From CAWUIH01 sp963922495 (GTDB taxonomy: Bacteria > Pseudomonadota > Gammaproteobacteria > Coxiellales > Coxiellaceae): a DNA stretch of 5,522 bases. Positions 1-5,450 of this stretch are shown in pieces (position 1 is the stretch's first letter; every line of letters begins with the position of its first letter). A program made the position numbers and the translations under genes. Location: assembly GCA_963922495.1 (NCBI GenBank), contig CAWUIH010000091.1, positions 1-5,522 on the forward strand, in the 5' to 3' direction. Below the pieces are notes generated by a model, which saw only the letters and a program-made list of their open reading frames with translations, ran no database searches and had not been told where the DNA came from.

Positions 1-1879
1 GACCCTCTTCAATTGCGGACAAATAGTCGACTTCATCAGTCACCTTACCATTAATAACCCGACGATACGGTGCCTCTAAAAAACCATATTCGTTAGTACG
101 CGCAAAAACTGCTAAGGAATTGATCAAGCCAATATTTGGTCCTTCCGGAGTTTCAATTGGACAAACTCGACCGTAATGTGTCGGATGGACATCACGCACT
201 TCAAAGCCAGCACGTTCACGGGTCAAGCCACCGGGACCTAAAGCTGAAACACGTCGTTTATGTGTGATTTCTGACAATGGATTATTTTGATCCATAAACT
301 GCGATAATTGACTAGAACCAAAGAATTCTTTAATCGCTGCAGAGACTGGCTTGGCATTCACAAGATCTTGTGGCATCAAGTTTTCGGAATCGGCCACACT
401 GAGACGATCTTTCACCGCGCGTTCGACGCGTACCAGGCCCACACGGAATTGATTTTCAGCCATTTCACCAACGCTACGAATACGGCGATTACCCAGGTGA
501 TCAATATCATCAACATCACCTTTACCGTCACGAATTGCAACAAGCACTCGAATAACATCCACGATGTCTTCTTTGGAGAGCACACCTGTACCGACTTCCT
601 GCTTACGACCAACACGACTGTTGAACTTCATACGACCCACTGTTGATAGGTCATAACGCTCTTGCGTAAAGAATAAATTCTCAAATAAACCTTCAGCTGC
701 ATCCTTTGTGGGTGGTTCACCCGGACGCATAATACGGTAAATTTCAACCAACGCTTCAAGCTGATTGGTTGTCGTATCTAATCGCAAGGTATCAGAAATA
801 TAAGGGCCGCACTCAATCTCGTTAATATAAAGTGTTTGCAATGATTTAATATTTTTGTCACGTAATTCTGCGAGGACATCAGCAGTGATTTCTAAATTAG
901 CAGGAGCGATCACTTCGCCAGTGTCTGTGTCAACGATAGCTTTGGCAATAACTTTGCCAATCAAGTAGTCATCTGGAACTTCTAACGTTTGCAATCCCGC
1001 TTTTTCGATCAAACGAATATGTCGAGCAGAGATTCGACGGTTGATCTCGACAATTACTTTACCATCTTTGTCTCTAATATCGGCCACCGCCAACTCACCA
1101 CGAAGACGTTGTGGCACTAATTTTAAGGTGGCACTGGTCGCATTTAATTCGAAGTGATTAATGTCGTAAAAGATATCAATAATTTGTTCGGTATCATAAC
1201 CTAGTGCACGTAATATAATCGTGGCTGGCAACTTGCGACGACGATCGATACGCACGAATAGACAATCTTTGGGATCAAATTCAAAATCTAGCCAAGAACC
1301 ACGGTAGGGAATGACTCGTGCTGAATAAAGCAATTTGCCGGATGAGTGGGTTTTACCTTTGTCGTGTTCGAAGAAAACACCTGGAGAACGATGTAATTGC
1401 GACACAACCACGCGCTCGGTCCCGTTGATAATTAAGCTGCCTGTGCCAGTCATGAGCGGAACTTCACCCATATACACTTCTTGCTCTTTTATGTCTTTAA
1501 TGGCTATTTTTCCTGCAGGCGCATCTTTATCGTGTAACACCAGGCGCATTTTGACTTTCAACGGCGCAGCATAGGTCATACCACGTAATTTGCACTCTTC
1601 AACGTCAAATAAACATTCACCCAACTTGTAACTGACGTACTCTAGCCGTGAGTGCCCGGAAAAACTAATAATTGGGAATATAGATTTGAATGAGGCATGA
1701 AGCCCAACGTCATGACGCTGGTCATGGGGAATATAATGCTGCAAAAATCTTTCGTAAGACTCAAGCTGTGTTTGAATAAGAAAAGGCGTTTTAATAACCT
1801 CAACATCCCGCTTACCGAGATTTAATCGGGCTCGTTTTTTTTCTGAATAGGAAATTGGGCTGTGAGTTTGGGCATTCAT
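1..1879 (-). CDS. rpoB: DNA-directed RNA polymerase subunit beta, N-terminal 626 codons (partial)
   Basis: Beta subunit of RNA polymerase; with beta' it forms the catalytic core. I translated the frame from ATG 1879 to the left edge and found it open throughout, so the gene is cut by the window, not broken. Landmarks, in residues from this start: an N-terminal YSEKKRARLNLGKR segment (11-24), NGTERVVVSQLHRSPGVFF (152-170), the rifampicin-pocket segment FGSSQLSQFMDQNNPLSEIT and following RRVSALGPGG (about 520-550), and CPIETPEGPNIG (573-584). It ends at DYLSAIEEG, about E. coli residue 612; E. coli numbering is offset by about 13-14. The resistance-hotspot residues corresponding to E. coli Q513, D516, H526, R529 and S531 are the usual susceptible ones (D530, H540 and S545 here). 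The start at 1879 is chosen because GAGGTG (1895-1890) lies 10 bases upstream; an in-frame ATG at 1897 overlaps that site. It lies 87 bases after rplL and is probably co-transcribed with it. Confidence 0.98.
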   Translation of the reverse strand, partial: MNAQTHSPISYSEKKRARLNLGKRDVEVIKTPFLIQTQLESYERFLQHYIPHDQRHDVGLHASFKSIFPIISFSGHSRLEYVSYKLGECLFDVEECKLRGMTYAAPLKVKMRLVLHDKDAPAGKIAIKDIKEQEVYMGEVPLMTGTGSLIINGTERVVVSQLHRSPGVFFEHDKGKTHSSGKLLYSARVIPYRGSWLDFEFDPKDCLFVRIDRRRKLPATIILRALGYDTEQIIDIFYDINHFELNATSATLKLVPQRLRGELAVADIRDKDGKVIVEINRRISARHIRLIEKAGLQTLEVPDDYLIGKVIAKAIVDTDTGEVIAPANLEITADVLAELRDKNIKSLQTLYINEIECGPYISDTLRLDTTTNQLEALVEIYRIMRPGEPPTKDAAEGLFENLFFTQERYDLSTVGRMKFNSRVGRKQEVGTGVLSKEDIVDVIRVLVAIRDGKGDVDDIDHLGNRRIRSVGEMAENQFRVGLVRVERAVKDRLSVADSENLMPQDLVNAKPVSAAIKEFFGSSQLSQFMDQNNPLSEITHKRRVSALGPGGLTRERAGFEVRDVHPTHYGRVCPIETPEGPNIGLINSLAVFARTNEYGFLEAPYRRVINGKVTDEVDYLSAIEEG

Positions 1880-1889
1880 TCGAGCTACG

Positions 1890-1895
1890 CACCTC
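1890..1895 (-). promoter_or_regulatory. Shine-Dalgarno site deciding the rpoB start
   Basis: GAGGTG on the minus strand is a six-base match to the anti-Shine-Dalgarno sequence and sits 10 bases before ATG 1879. The other in-frame ATG (1897-1895) overlaps it and has only an A/T-rich stretch upstream, so the site favours the shorter protein, which adds no MRCVAR extension. Confidence 0.7.
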
Positions 1896-1920
1896 ATTGT
1901 CTATAAAAAATAAGCAAACA

Positions 1921-1955
1921 CTGCCACCAGGTGTGTTTTAAACACCCAGCGACAG
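1921..1955 (-). promoter_or_regulatory. 14-bp stem-loop in the rplL-rpoB spacer (candidate attenuator or processing site)
   Basis: In the transcript, bases 1955-1942 can pair with 1921-1934 without interruption (14 bp, four of them G-U) around a seven-base loop, UUAAAAC. The stem starts 12 bases after the rplL stop and ends 41 bases before the rpoB start. A U-rich stretch (about 1913-1904 read leftward) follows only after roughly seven bases, so this is not a canonical Rho-independent terminator. In E. coli the same spacer holds a partial terminator and an RNase III site that lower rpoBC expression relative to the ribosomal proteins. A similar role here is inferred from position; the 14-bp duplex is short for RNase III. 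Confidence 0.5.
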
Positions 1956-1966
1956 ATCATCGAATT

Positions 1967-2347
1967 TTACTTCAGCTCAACGCTAGCGCCAGCTTCTTCA
2001 AGCTGTTTCTTAACGCTTTCAGCTTCGTCTTTGCTCACAGCTTCTTTCACAACTGCAGGAGCTGACTCAACCATTGCCTTAGCTTCTTTCAATCCAAGGC
2101 CAGTAATCGCACGAATTACTTTAATAACAGCGATTTTATTGCTGCCAAAGCCAGTCATTACAACGTTAAATTCGGTTTTCTCTTCGGCTGCAGCTGCATC
2201 TGCACCGCCTGCTGCTGGGGCAGCCACGGCAACCGCCGCCTGGGCCGAAACACCAAATTTATCTTCCATTGCTTTTACTAAATCAACAACGTCCATAACA
2301 CTCATATTCGCTACGGCTTCAAGGATGTCATCTTTACTAATTGCCAT
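1967..2347 (-). CDS. rplL: 50S ribosomal protein L7/L12
   Basis: Multicopy acidic stalk protein of the large subunit; its dimers bind L10 and recruit the translational GTPases. The 126-residue product is close to the usual length (121 in E. coli). It shows the N-terminal dimerisation helices (about 1-35, with MSVMDVVDLVKAMEDKFGVS), an alanine/glycine-rich hinge (about 36-56) and the globular C-terminal domain (57-126) with EEKTEFNVV and TGLGLKEAKAMVESAP, the factor-binding helix region. The hinge AAPAAGGADAAAA is slightly longer than in E. coli. The ATG is preceded by GGAG (2357-2354) at six bases. It follows rplJ by 26 bases and is followed by the hairpin spacer before rpoB. Coupling to L10 translation is expected from the family; no separate promoter is seen in the short spacer. 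Confidence 0.98.
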   Translation of the reverse strand: MAISKDDILEAVANMSVMDVVDLVKAMEDKFGVSAQAAVAVAAPAAGGADAAAAEEKTEFNVVMTGFGSNKIAVIKVIRAITGLGLKEAKAMVESAPAVVKEAVSKDEAESVKKQLEEAGASVELK

Positions 2348-2373
2348 TATTTACTCCAAATATTTAATCAAGA

Positions 2374-2901
2374 TCAAGCTGCTTCTTTCTGGTCACCAAT
2401 TGCCGCTATAACACGAACAGTTTGCGCCACAGGCTCATTAAGAGTACGAACAAGCTTGGTAATAGGTGCTAGCATTACCGCAGCCAATTGCGCCAATGCT
2501 TCATCGCGTGACGGCAAACTAGCTACTGCATCCAGTTGCTGAGCAGGCAACAGTTCACCACTCAACGCTAACGCCTTAACTTCTAACTTGTCATTTTCTT
2601 TAACGAACTCACGAACCAAGCGTGCGGCGCTACTAGGCGCCTCTTGTGAGAAAAATAACACAATAGGGCCAACTAACGCCTCATTCAGGCACTCATACTC
2701 AGTGCCTTGGACTGCGCGTCGCGCCAAAGTATTGCGATACACACCCATCTTCACGTTTGCTTCGCGTGCTTTCTTTCGCAGCTTAGTCATTTGAGAGACG
2801 GTTAAGCCGCGGTAGTCAGCTGCCAACGCTGAGACCGCCTGGCCTACGATAACAGACAACTCAGCAACTTTTGCCTTTTTCTGCTCAAAATTTAAAGCCA
2901 C
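2374..2901 (-). CDS. rplJ: 50S ribosomal protein L10
   Basis: L10 anchors the L7/L12 dimers to 23S rRNA at the base of the stalk, and in the family it represses its own mRNA as the L10-L7/L12 complex. The product is 175 residues (165 in E. coli). The N-terminal RNA-binding domain includes MALNFEQKK (1-9), DYRGLTVSQMTKLRKKARE (29-47), VYRNTLARRAV (54-64) and ECLNEALVGPIVLFFS (70-85). The C-terminal helix carrying the L7/L12-binding segments spans about 133-170, and the protein ends QKEAA as in E. coli. The start is GTG (2901-2899), chosen because it gives the family's MALN terminus and has GGAG (2913-2910) eight bases upstream. An unusual start codon and upstream hairpins suit a translationally controlled gene. 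Confidence 0.98.
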   Translation of the reverse strand: MALNFEQKKAKVAELSVIVGQAVSALAADYRGLTVSQMTKLRKKAREANVKMGVYRNTLARRAVQGTEYECLNEALVGPIVLFFSQEAPSSAARLVREFVKENDKLEVKALALSGELLPAQQLDAVASLPSRDEALAQLAAVMLAPITKLVRTLNEPVAQTVRVIAAIGDQKEAA

Positions 2902-2926
2902 TATCTCTTCTCCGGTTAGTAGAACA

Positions 2927-2948
2927 GAGAAATAGTTTCCTATTTCTC
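2927..2948 (-). promoter_or_regulatory. Perfect 9-bp GAAA-capped hairpin upstream of the rplJ ribosome binding site
   Basis: Transcript bases 2948-2940 (GAGAAATAG) pair perfectly with 2935-2927 (CTATTTCTC), closing a GAAA tetraloop. The 3' foot of the stem is 13 bases upstream of the GGAG Shine-Dalgarno site of rplJ. It is not followed by a U-run, so it is not a terminator. Most likely it is part of the L10 leader architecture that sets ribosome access to rplJ; that role is inferred from position. Confidence 0.6.
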
Positions 2949-2976
2949 ACCCTAGTGACAGGCCTCGCATCTTGCT

Positions 2977-3060
2977 CGCTTTGCCACCATCTGCGTAGGC
3001 TTATTGATCTAAACTTTCTCAATAGATTAAGCAACTCGCACTGCACCTACGGTCTTCGAC
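2977..3060 (-). promoter_or_regulatory. L10 leader: autoregulatory RNA element of rplJ-rplL
   Basis: The transcript carries GACCGTAGG (3054-3046) and, about 45 bases on, GCCTACGCAGATGGTGG (3000-2984). CGUAGG (3051-3046) pairs with CCUACG (2999-2994), and the flanking ACC and GGU can pair across the asymmetric CAGAU segment. This matches what I remember of the conserved L10 leader in gammaproteobacterial rplJ upstream regions, where the asymmetric junction is a kink-turn-like element bound by L10-(L7/L12). The intervening sequence (3045-3001) is A/T-rich and could form further arms. The expected role is repression of rplJ-rplL translation when L10-L7/L12 is in excess. The helix is directly visible; the family assignment is from memory of the motif, and the outer limits are approximate. 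Confidence 0.72.
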
Positions 3061-3062
3061 GG

Positions 3063-3091
3063 TGAATGACGACGATCATCGTTGCCATTCA
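3063..3091 (-). repeat. 29-base near-perfect inverted repeat in the rplJ leader region
   Basis: Two 14-base arms around a single central base at 3077 (TGAATGACGACGAT and ATCGTTGCCATTCA on the plus strand) are complementary at 12 of 14 positions as DNA; the exceptions form one G-U pair and one A-C mismatch in the transcript. As RNA the tip must open, leaving roughly a 12-bp imperfect stem just 5' of the L10 leader helix. It may be an extra leader hairpin or a palindromic protein-binding site; the sequence alone does not decide. Confidence 0.5.
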
Positions 3092-3111
3092 TTTACCGCG
3101 AATCATTATTT

Positions 3112-3143
3112 TTTCAGTGCCTTGTTACACACAAGCACTGAAA
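3112..3143 (-). promoter_or_regulatory. 13-bp bulged stem-loop downstream of rplA
   Basis: Bases 3112-3120 (TTTCAGTGC) pair with 3135-3143, then after one unpaired base (3121) 3122-3125 pair with 3131-3134, leaving a five-base loop. A smaller 5-bp hairpin (3145-3149 with 3156-3160, TCCGC/GCGGA) lies one base away, so the two could stack in the transcript. In the direction of transcription the stem is followed by an A-run, not a U-run, so it does not look like an intrinsic terminator. The pair lies 50-98 bases past the rplA stop and may protect the rplK-rplA 3' end, or be a processing point between the L11 and L10 units. Confidence 0.45.
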
Positions 3144-3209
3144 TTCCGCTTCAAGGCGGATAAATTCAATCATGATCAATCTCAATATTGATCAATGCAC
3201 CAAAAGCTT

Positions 3210-3905
3210 TTACTCTCTCAAGCTAGCACGATCAACGATAATGCCCGGACCCATCGTGCTTGAAAGGGTCAATTTTTTCAAATAGGCACCTTTCGCAGAA
3301 CTCGGCTTAGCTTTCTTAATATCAGCCAACAATACATTAAGATTTTCTTCCAAAGCACTTATCTCAAAACTAGCACTGCCAATGGTGCAATGGATAATAC
3401 CATTTTTGTCAGTGCGATAGCGAGCTTGACCTTGTTTAGCATTTTTAACAGCTTGCACCACATCAGGGGTGACAGTACCAACCTTTGGATTCGGCATTAA
3501 TCCGCGCGGACCCAGCACTTGTCCCAACTTGCCCACAACACGCATGGTATCAGGAGAAGCAATCACTACATCAAAGTCGATGTTGCCCTTTTGAATGCTT
3601 TCTGCCAAGTCCTCTAAACCAACGATATCTGCGCCAGCAGCTTTAGCTTGATCAGCTTTCTGGCCTTGCGCGAACACAGCAACCCGAACAGAACGACCTG
3701 TCCCATGCGGCAACACGGTTGCACCACGAACCGCTTGATCCGATTTGCGCGCATCAACACCGAGGTTAATAGAAATATCCACACTTTCAGAAAACTGAGC
3801 AGTGGCACATTCTTTGACGAGCTTTAGCGCAGCTTTCAGCGGATACAATTTATTTTTTTCAACTTTACTAGCGAAGGTTTTTGCTTTTCTAGTCATCTTT
3901 GGCAT
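3210..3905 (-). CDS. rplA: 50S ribosomal protein L1
   Basis: L1 binds 23S rRNA at the mobile stalk near the E site and, in the family, represses translation of the rplK-rplA mRNA. The product is 231 residues, close to the E. coli 234. Conserved segments are SVDISINLGVDARKSDQAVR (41-60), GATVLPHGTGRSVRVAVFAQ (61-80), FDVVIASPDTMRVVGKLGQV (111-130), then LGPRGLMPNPKVGTVTPDVV (131-150) and RYRTDKNGIIHCTIG (162-176) of the two-domain fold. The C terminus stops at VDRASLRE, a few residues short of E. coli. The first ATG is chosen because a strong GGAGGG (3920-3915) lies nine bases upstream. The gene begins inside the rplK stop (TAATG), so translation is probably coupled to rplK. It is followed by the 308-base rplJ leader region. 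Confidence 0.98.
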   Translation of the reverse strand: MPKMTRKAKTFASKVEKNKLYPLKAALKLVKECATAQFSESVDISINLGVDARKSDQAVRGATVLPHGTGRSVRVAVFAQGQKADQAKAAGADIVGLEDLAESIQKGNIDFDVVIASPDTMRVVGKLGQVLGPRGLMPNPKVGTVTPDVVQAVKNAKQGQARYRTDKNGIIHCTIGSASFEISALEENLNVLLADIKKAKPSSAKGAYLKKLTLSSTMGPGIIVDRASLRE

Positions 3906-4348
3906 TACTCAATTCCCTCCACTTCGATACCCATACTACGGGCCGTACCAGCGATTGTACGAACTGCAGCCTCAAGATCAGCAGCGGTAATATCGGGTTC
4001 TTTAATTTTGGCGATTTCTTCAAGTTGCTCACGAGTAACCTTGCCGACTTTCTCAGTGTTAGGACGAGCACTACCACTTTTACCTTTCAATACCATTTTC
4101 TTTAATAACACAGCTGCCGGCGGTGTTTTGGTGATAAACGTAAAACTGCGATCTGCATAGACTGTGATCACTACAGGAATTGGCAGACCTTTCTCAATAT
4201 CTTTAGTTCTACCGTTAAATGCCTTACAAAATTCCATGATATTAACACCTTGCTGACCCAATGCTGGACCAACCGGAGGACTTGGATTTGCTTCACCTGC
4301 CTTAATTTGCAAACGTACGTAGCCTGCTATCTTCTTTTTTGCTACCAT
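3905..4348 (-). CDS. rplK: 50S ribosomal protein L11
   Basis: L11 binds the GTPase-associated region of 23S rRNA at the base of the L7/L12 stalk and is needed for RelA activation during the stringent response. The product is 147 residues (142 in E. coli). The N-terminal domain contains AGYVRLQIKAGEANPSPP (8-25) followed by VGPALGQQGVNIMEFCKAFN (26-45), with the conserved prolines that contact the factor-binding site. The C-terminal rRNA-binding domain (about 75-147) has TPPAAVLLKK (75-84) and TIAGTARSMGIEVEG (131-145). The ATG is preceded by GGAG (4360-4357) at eight bases. Its TAA stop shares its last base with the rplA ATG. It lies 86 bases after nusG, in a spacer with a possible L1-binding hairpin. 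Confidence 0.98.
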   Translation of the reverse strand: MVAKKKIAGYVRLQIKAGEANPSPPVGPALGQQGVNIMEFCKAFNGRTKDIEKGLPIPVVITVYADRSFTFITKTPPAAVLLKKMVLKGKSGSARPNTEKVGKVTREQLEEIAKIKEPDITAADLEAAVRTIAGTARSMGIEVEGIE

Positions 4349-4363
4349 TTTACTGTCTCCGCC

Positions 4364-4388
4364 GGGTTCAAACGCTTTTCAGCTCCCC
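4364..4388 (-). promoter_or_regulatory. Candidate L1 autoregulatory site in the rplK leader
   Basis: The transcript GGGGAGCTGAAAAGC (4388-4374) and CCC (4366-4364) can fold into two short helices: GCU/AGC closing a GAAA loop, and GGG/CCC, separated by a strongly asymmetric internal loop (A against GUUUGAA). It lies just upstream of the rplK Shine-Dalgarno site. The known L1 target in L11 operon leaders is also two short helices around an asymmetric loop that mimics the 23S rRNA site. The helices are only 3 bp each, so position and general shape support the call more than stability does. Confidence 0.35.
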
Positions 4389-4434
4389 ACCTCTAAGTTA
4401 CGACACTCAAGTCTCATTGAGCATCACTAAAAAT

Positions 4435-5031
4435 TTAACTTTTTTCAACTTGCCCAAACTCTAACTCAACCGGGGTTGAACGTCCAAAAATCAATACAGC
4501 CACCCGTAGACGACTTTTCTCATAGTTAACATCTTCGACAACACCATTGAAGTCGGCAAAAGGACCTTCAGTAACACGCACCATCTCTCCTGGCTCGAAC
4601 AACACTTTCGGTTTTGGCTTAGTTTCACCCTCTTCAACACGCTGCAGTATCTGCGCTGCTTCGCGGTCACTAATCGGTGCAGGCCGCTCGGCGGTACCAC
4701 CGATGAAACCCAGTACGCGCGGCACACTACGCACCAAGTGCCAAGTTTCGTCATTCATACTCATCTGTATGAGCACATAACCCGGGAAAAATTTGCGCTC
4801 GCTTTTGCGTTTTTGACCAGCACGCACCTCGACCACCTCTTCGGTAGGTACAATAATTTCACCAAAACAAGCTTCTAAGCGCTTTAAGCGTATACGCTCG
4901 CCCAGAGCCTTAATGACATAATTTTCATAACCTGAATACGCATGAATCACGTACCAACGTTTTTTTACTTCTGGTATTGATGTGTCGTTAATATCTTCAG
5001 ACATTGAATCACTCTTTCTTTGTTCTGACAT
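4435..5031 (-). CDS. nusG: Transcription termination/antitermination factor NusG
   Basis: NusG binds elongating RNA polymerase through its N-terminal NGN domain, and Rho or ribosomal protein S10 through its C-terminal KOW domain. From ATG 5031 the product has 198 residues (181 in E. coli). The NGN domain contains KKRWYVIHAYSGYE (23-36), GEIIVPTEEVVEVR (57-70), SERKFFPGYVLIQM (77-90) and VRSVPRVLGFIGG (100-112). A linker follows, and then the KOW domain with FEPGEMVRVTEGPFADFNG (145-163) and FGRSTPVELEFGQVEKS (182-198). The N terminus before KKRWYV is about 17 residues longer than in E. coli. A second in-frame ATG at 5004 also begins MSE and would give 189 residues; 5031 is preferred because AGAGG (5045-5041) lies nine bases upstream and the secE stop only five. 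secE-nusG form a tight pair. Confidence 0.97.
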   Translation of the reverse strand: MSEQRKSDSMSEDINDTSIPEVKKRWYVIHAYSGYENYVIKALGERIRLKRLEACFGEIIVPTEEVVEVRAGQKRKSERKFFPGYVLIQMSMNDETWHLVRSVPRVLGFIGGTAERPAPISDREAAQILQRVEEGETKPKPKVLFEPGEMVRVTEGPFADFNGVVEDVNYEKSRLRVAVLIFGRSTPVELEFGQVEKS

Positions 5032-5036
5032 CAAGT

Positions 5037-5420
5037 CTATCCTCTCTGACCGGTCAACCAGGAGACTGCCCACATAAAGAAGGCATCAATACCCCACAAC
5101 ACCAAAGCCGTAACAACCACCATCACCACAACAATCATTGTGGTTTGTACAGCCTCTTGCCGACTTGGCCAAACTACTTTTCGCAACTCACTGCGCGCAC
5201 TTCTTACAAAAGTCCAGGCTTTATACCCTTTTGCTGTCTGCGATGCAATCGCTAAAACGACAATAGCCAACACAATACCAAATGAAGCACGTATACCCCA
5301 TGCAGCTATTTTTGAATAAAAATAGTTAGCGATTATTCCAGCAATCAACAGTAGTACAACTGCAAGCCACTTAAAAGCATCAAGCCGAAAGCTTTTTTCT
5401 TCAGTTTTTGTTGCAACCAC
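5037..5420 (-). CDS. secE: Preprotein translocase subunit SecE
   Basis: Inner-membrane subunit that clamps and stabilises SecY in the SecYEG protein-conducting channel. From GTG 5420 the product is 127 residues, the E. coli length. It has three hydrophobic segments: about 18-36 (WLAVVLLLIAGIIANYFYS), 43-60 (IRASFGIVLAIVVLAIAS) and 93-115 (TTMIVVVMVVVTALVLWG onward). The essential conserved cytoplasmic amphipathic region with RSELRKVVWPSRQEA lies at about 76-90, before the last helix. Three membrane helices are typical of gammaproteobacteria; many other bacteria have one. The GTG is chosen because GAGG (5433-5430) lies nine bases upstream and gives the family length. A longer reading from TTG 5480 would begin inside the tRNA-Trp gene and is rejected. 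It lies 30 bases after the tRNA and 5 bases before nusG. Confidence 0.96.
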   Translation of the reverse strand: MVATKTEEKSFRLDAFKWLAVVLLLIAGIIANYFYSKIAAWGIRASFGIVLAIVVLAIASQTAKGYKAWTFVRSARSELRKVVWPSRQEAVQTTMIVVVMVVVTALVLWGIDAFFMWAVSWLTGQRG

Positions 5421-5429
5421 AGAATGCTG

Positions 5430-5433
5430 CCTC
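5430..5433 (-). promoter_or_regulatory. Shine-Dalgarno site deciding the secE start
   Basis: GAGG on the minus strand is nine bases before GTG 5420. The other upstream GTG in frame (5435) has no comparable site, and the TTG at 5480 is within the tRNA, so this site fixes the 127-residue SecE. Confidence 0.65.
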
Positions 5434-5450
5434 ACTGTCAGTCGTCTGTT

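Noticed and set aside
308..646. Plus-strand open frame of 112 codons
   Set aside because: It lies fully opposite rpoB, whose reading frame is strongly conserved here. The product is rich in Thr, His and Asn, matches no family I recognise and has no ribosome binding site; it is a shadow frame.
1880..1897. rpoB start at ATG 1897
   Set aside because: This ATG overlaps the GAGGTG ribosome binding site of ATG 1879 and has only an A/T-rich stretch upstream.
2031..2411. Plus-strand open frame of 126 codons opposite rplL
   Set aside because: It mirrors the alanine-rich rplL sequence and runs into the end of rplJ. It is low in complexity and unrelated to known proteins, an antisense shadow.
2871..3065. 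Plus-strand 64-codon frame across the rplJ leader
   Set aside because: It overlaps the rplJ start and the L10 leader structures, which explain the sequence better; there is no ribosome binding site or recognisable product.
3112..3143. Rho-independent terminator after rplA
   Set aside because: The stem is good, but the transcript has an A-run after it. On the opposite strand the U-run precedes the stem and does not follow it.
5032..5073. nusG start at GTG 5073
   Set aside because: It would overlap secE by 37 bases and add residues not typical of NusG; ATG 5031 has its own ribosome binding site.
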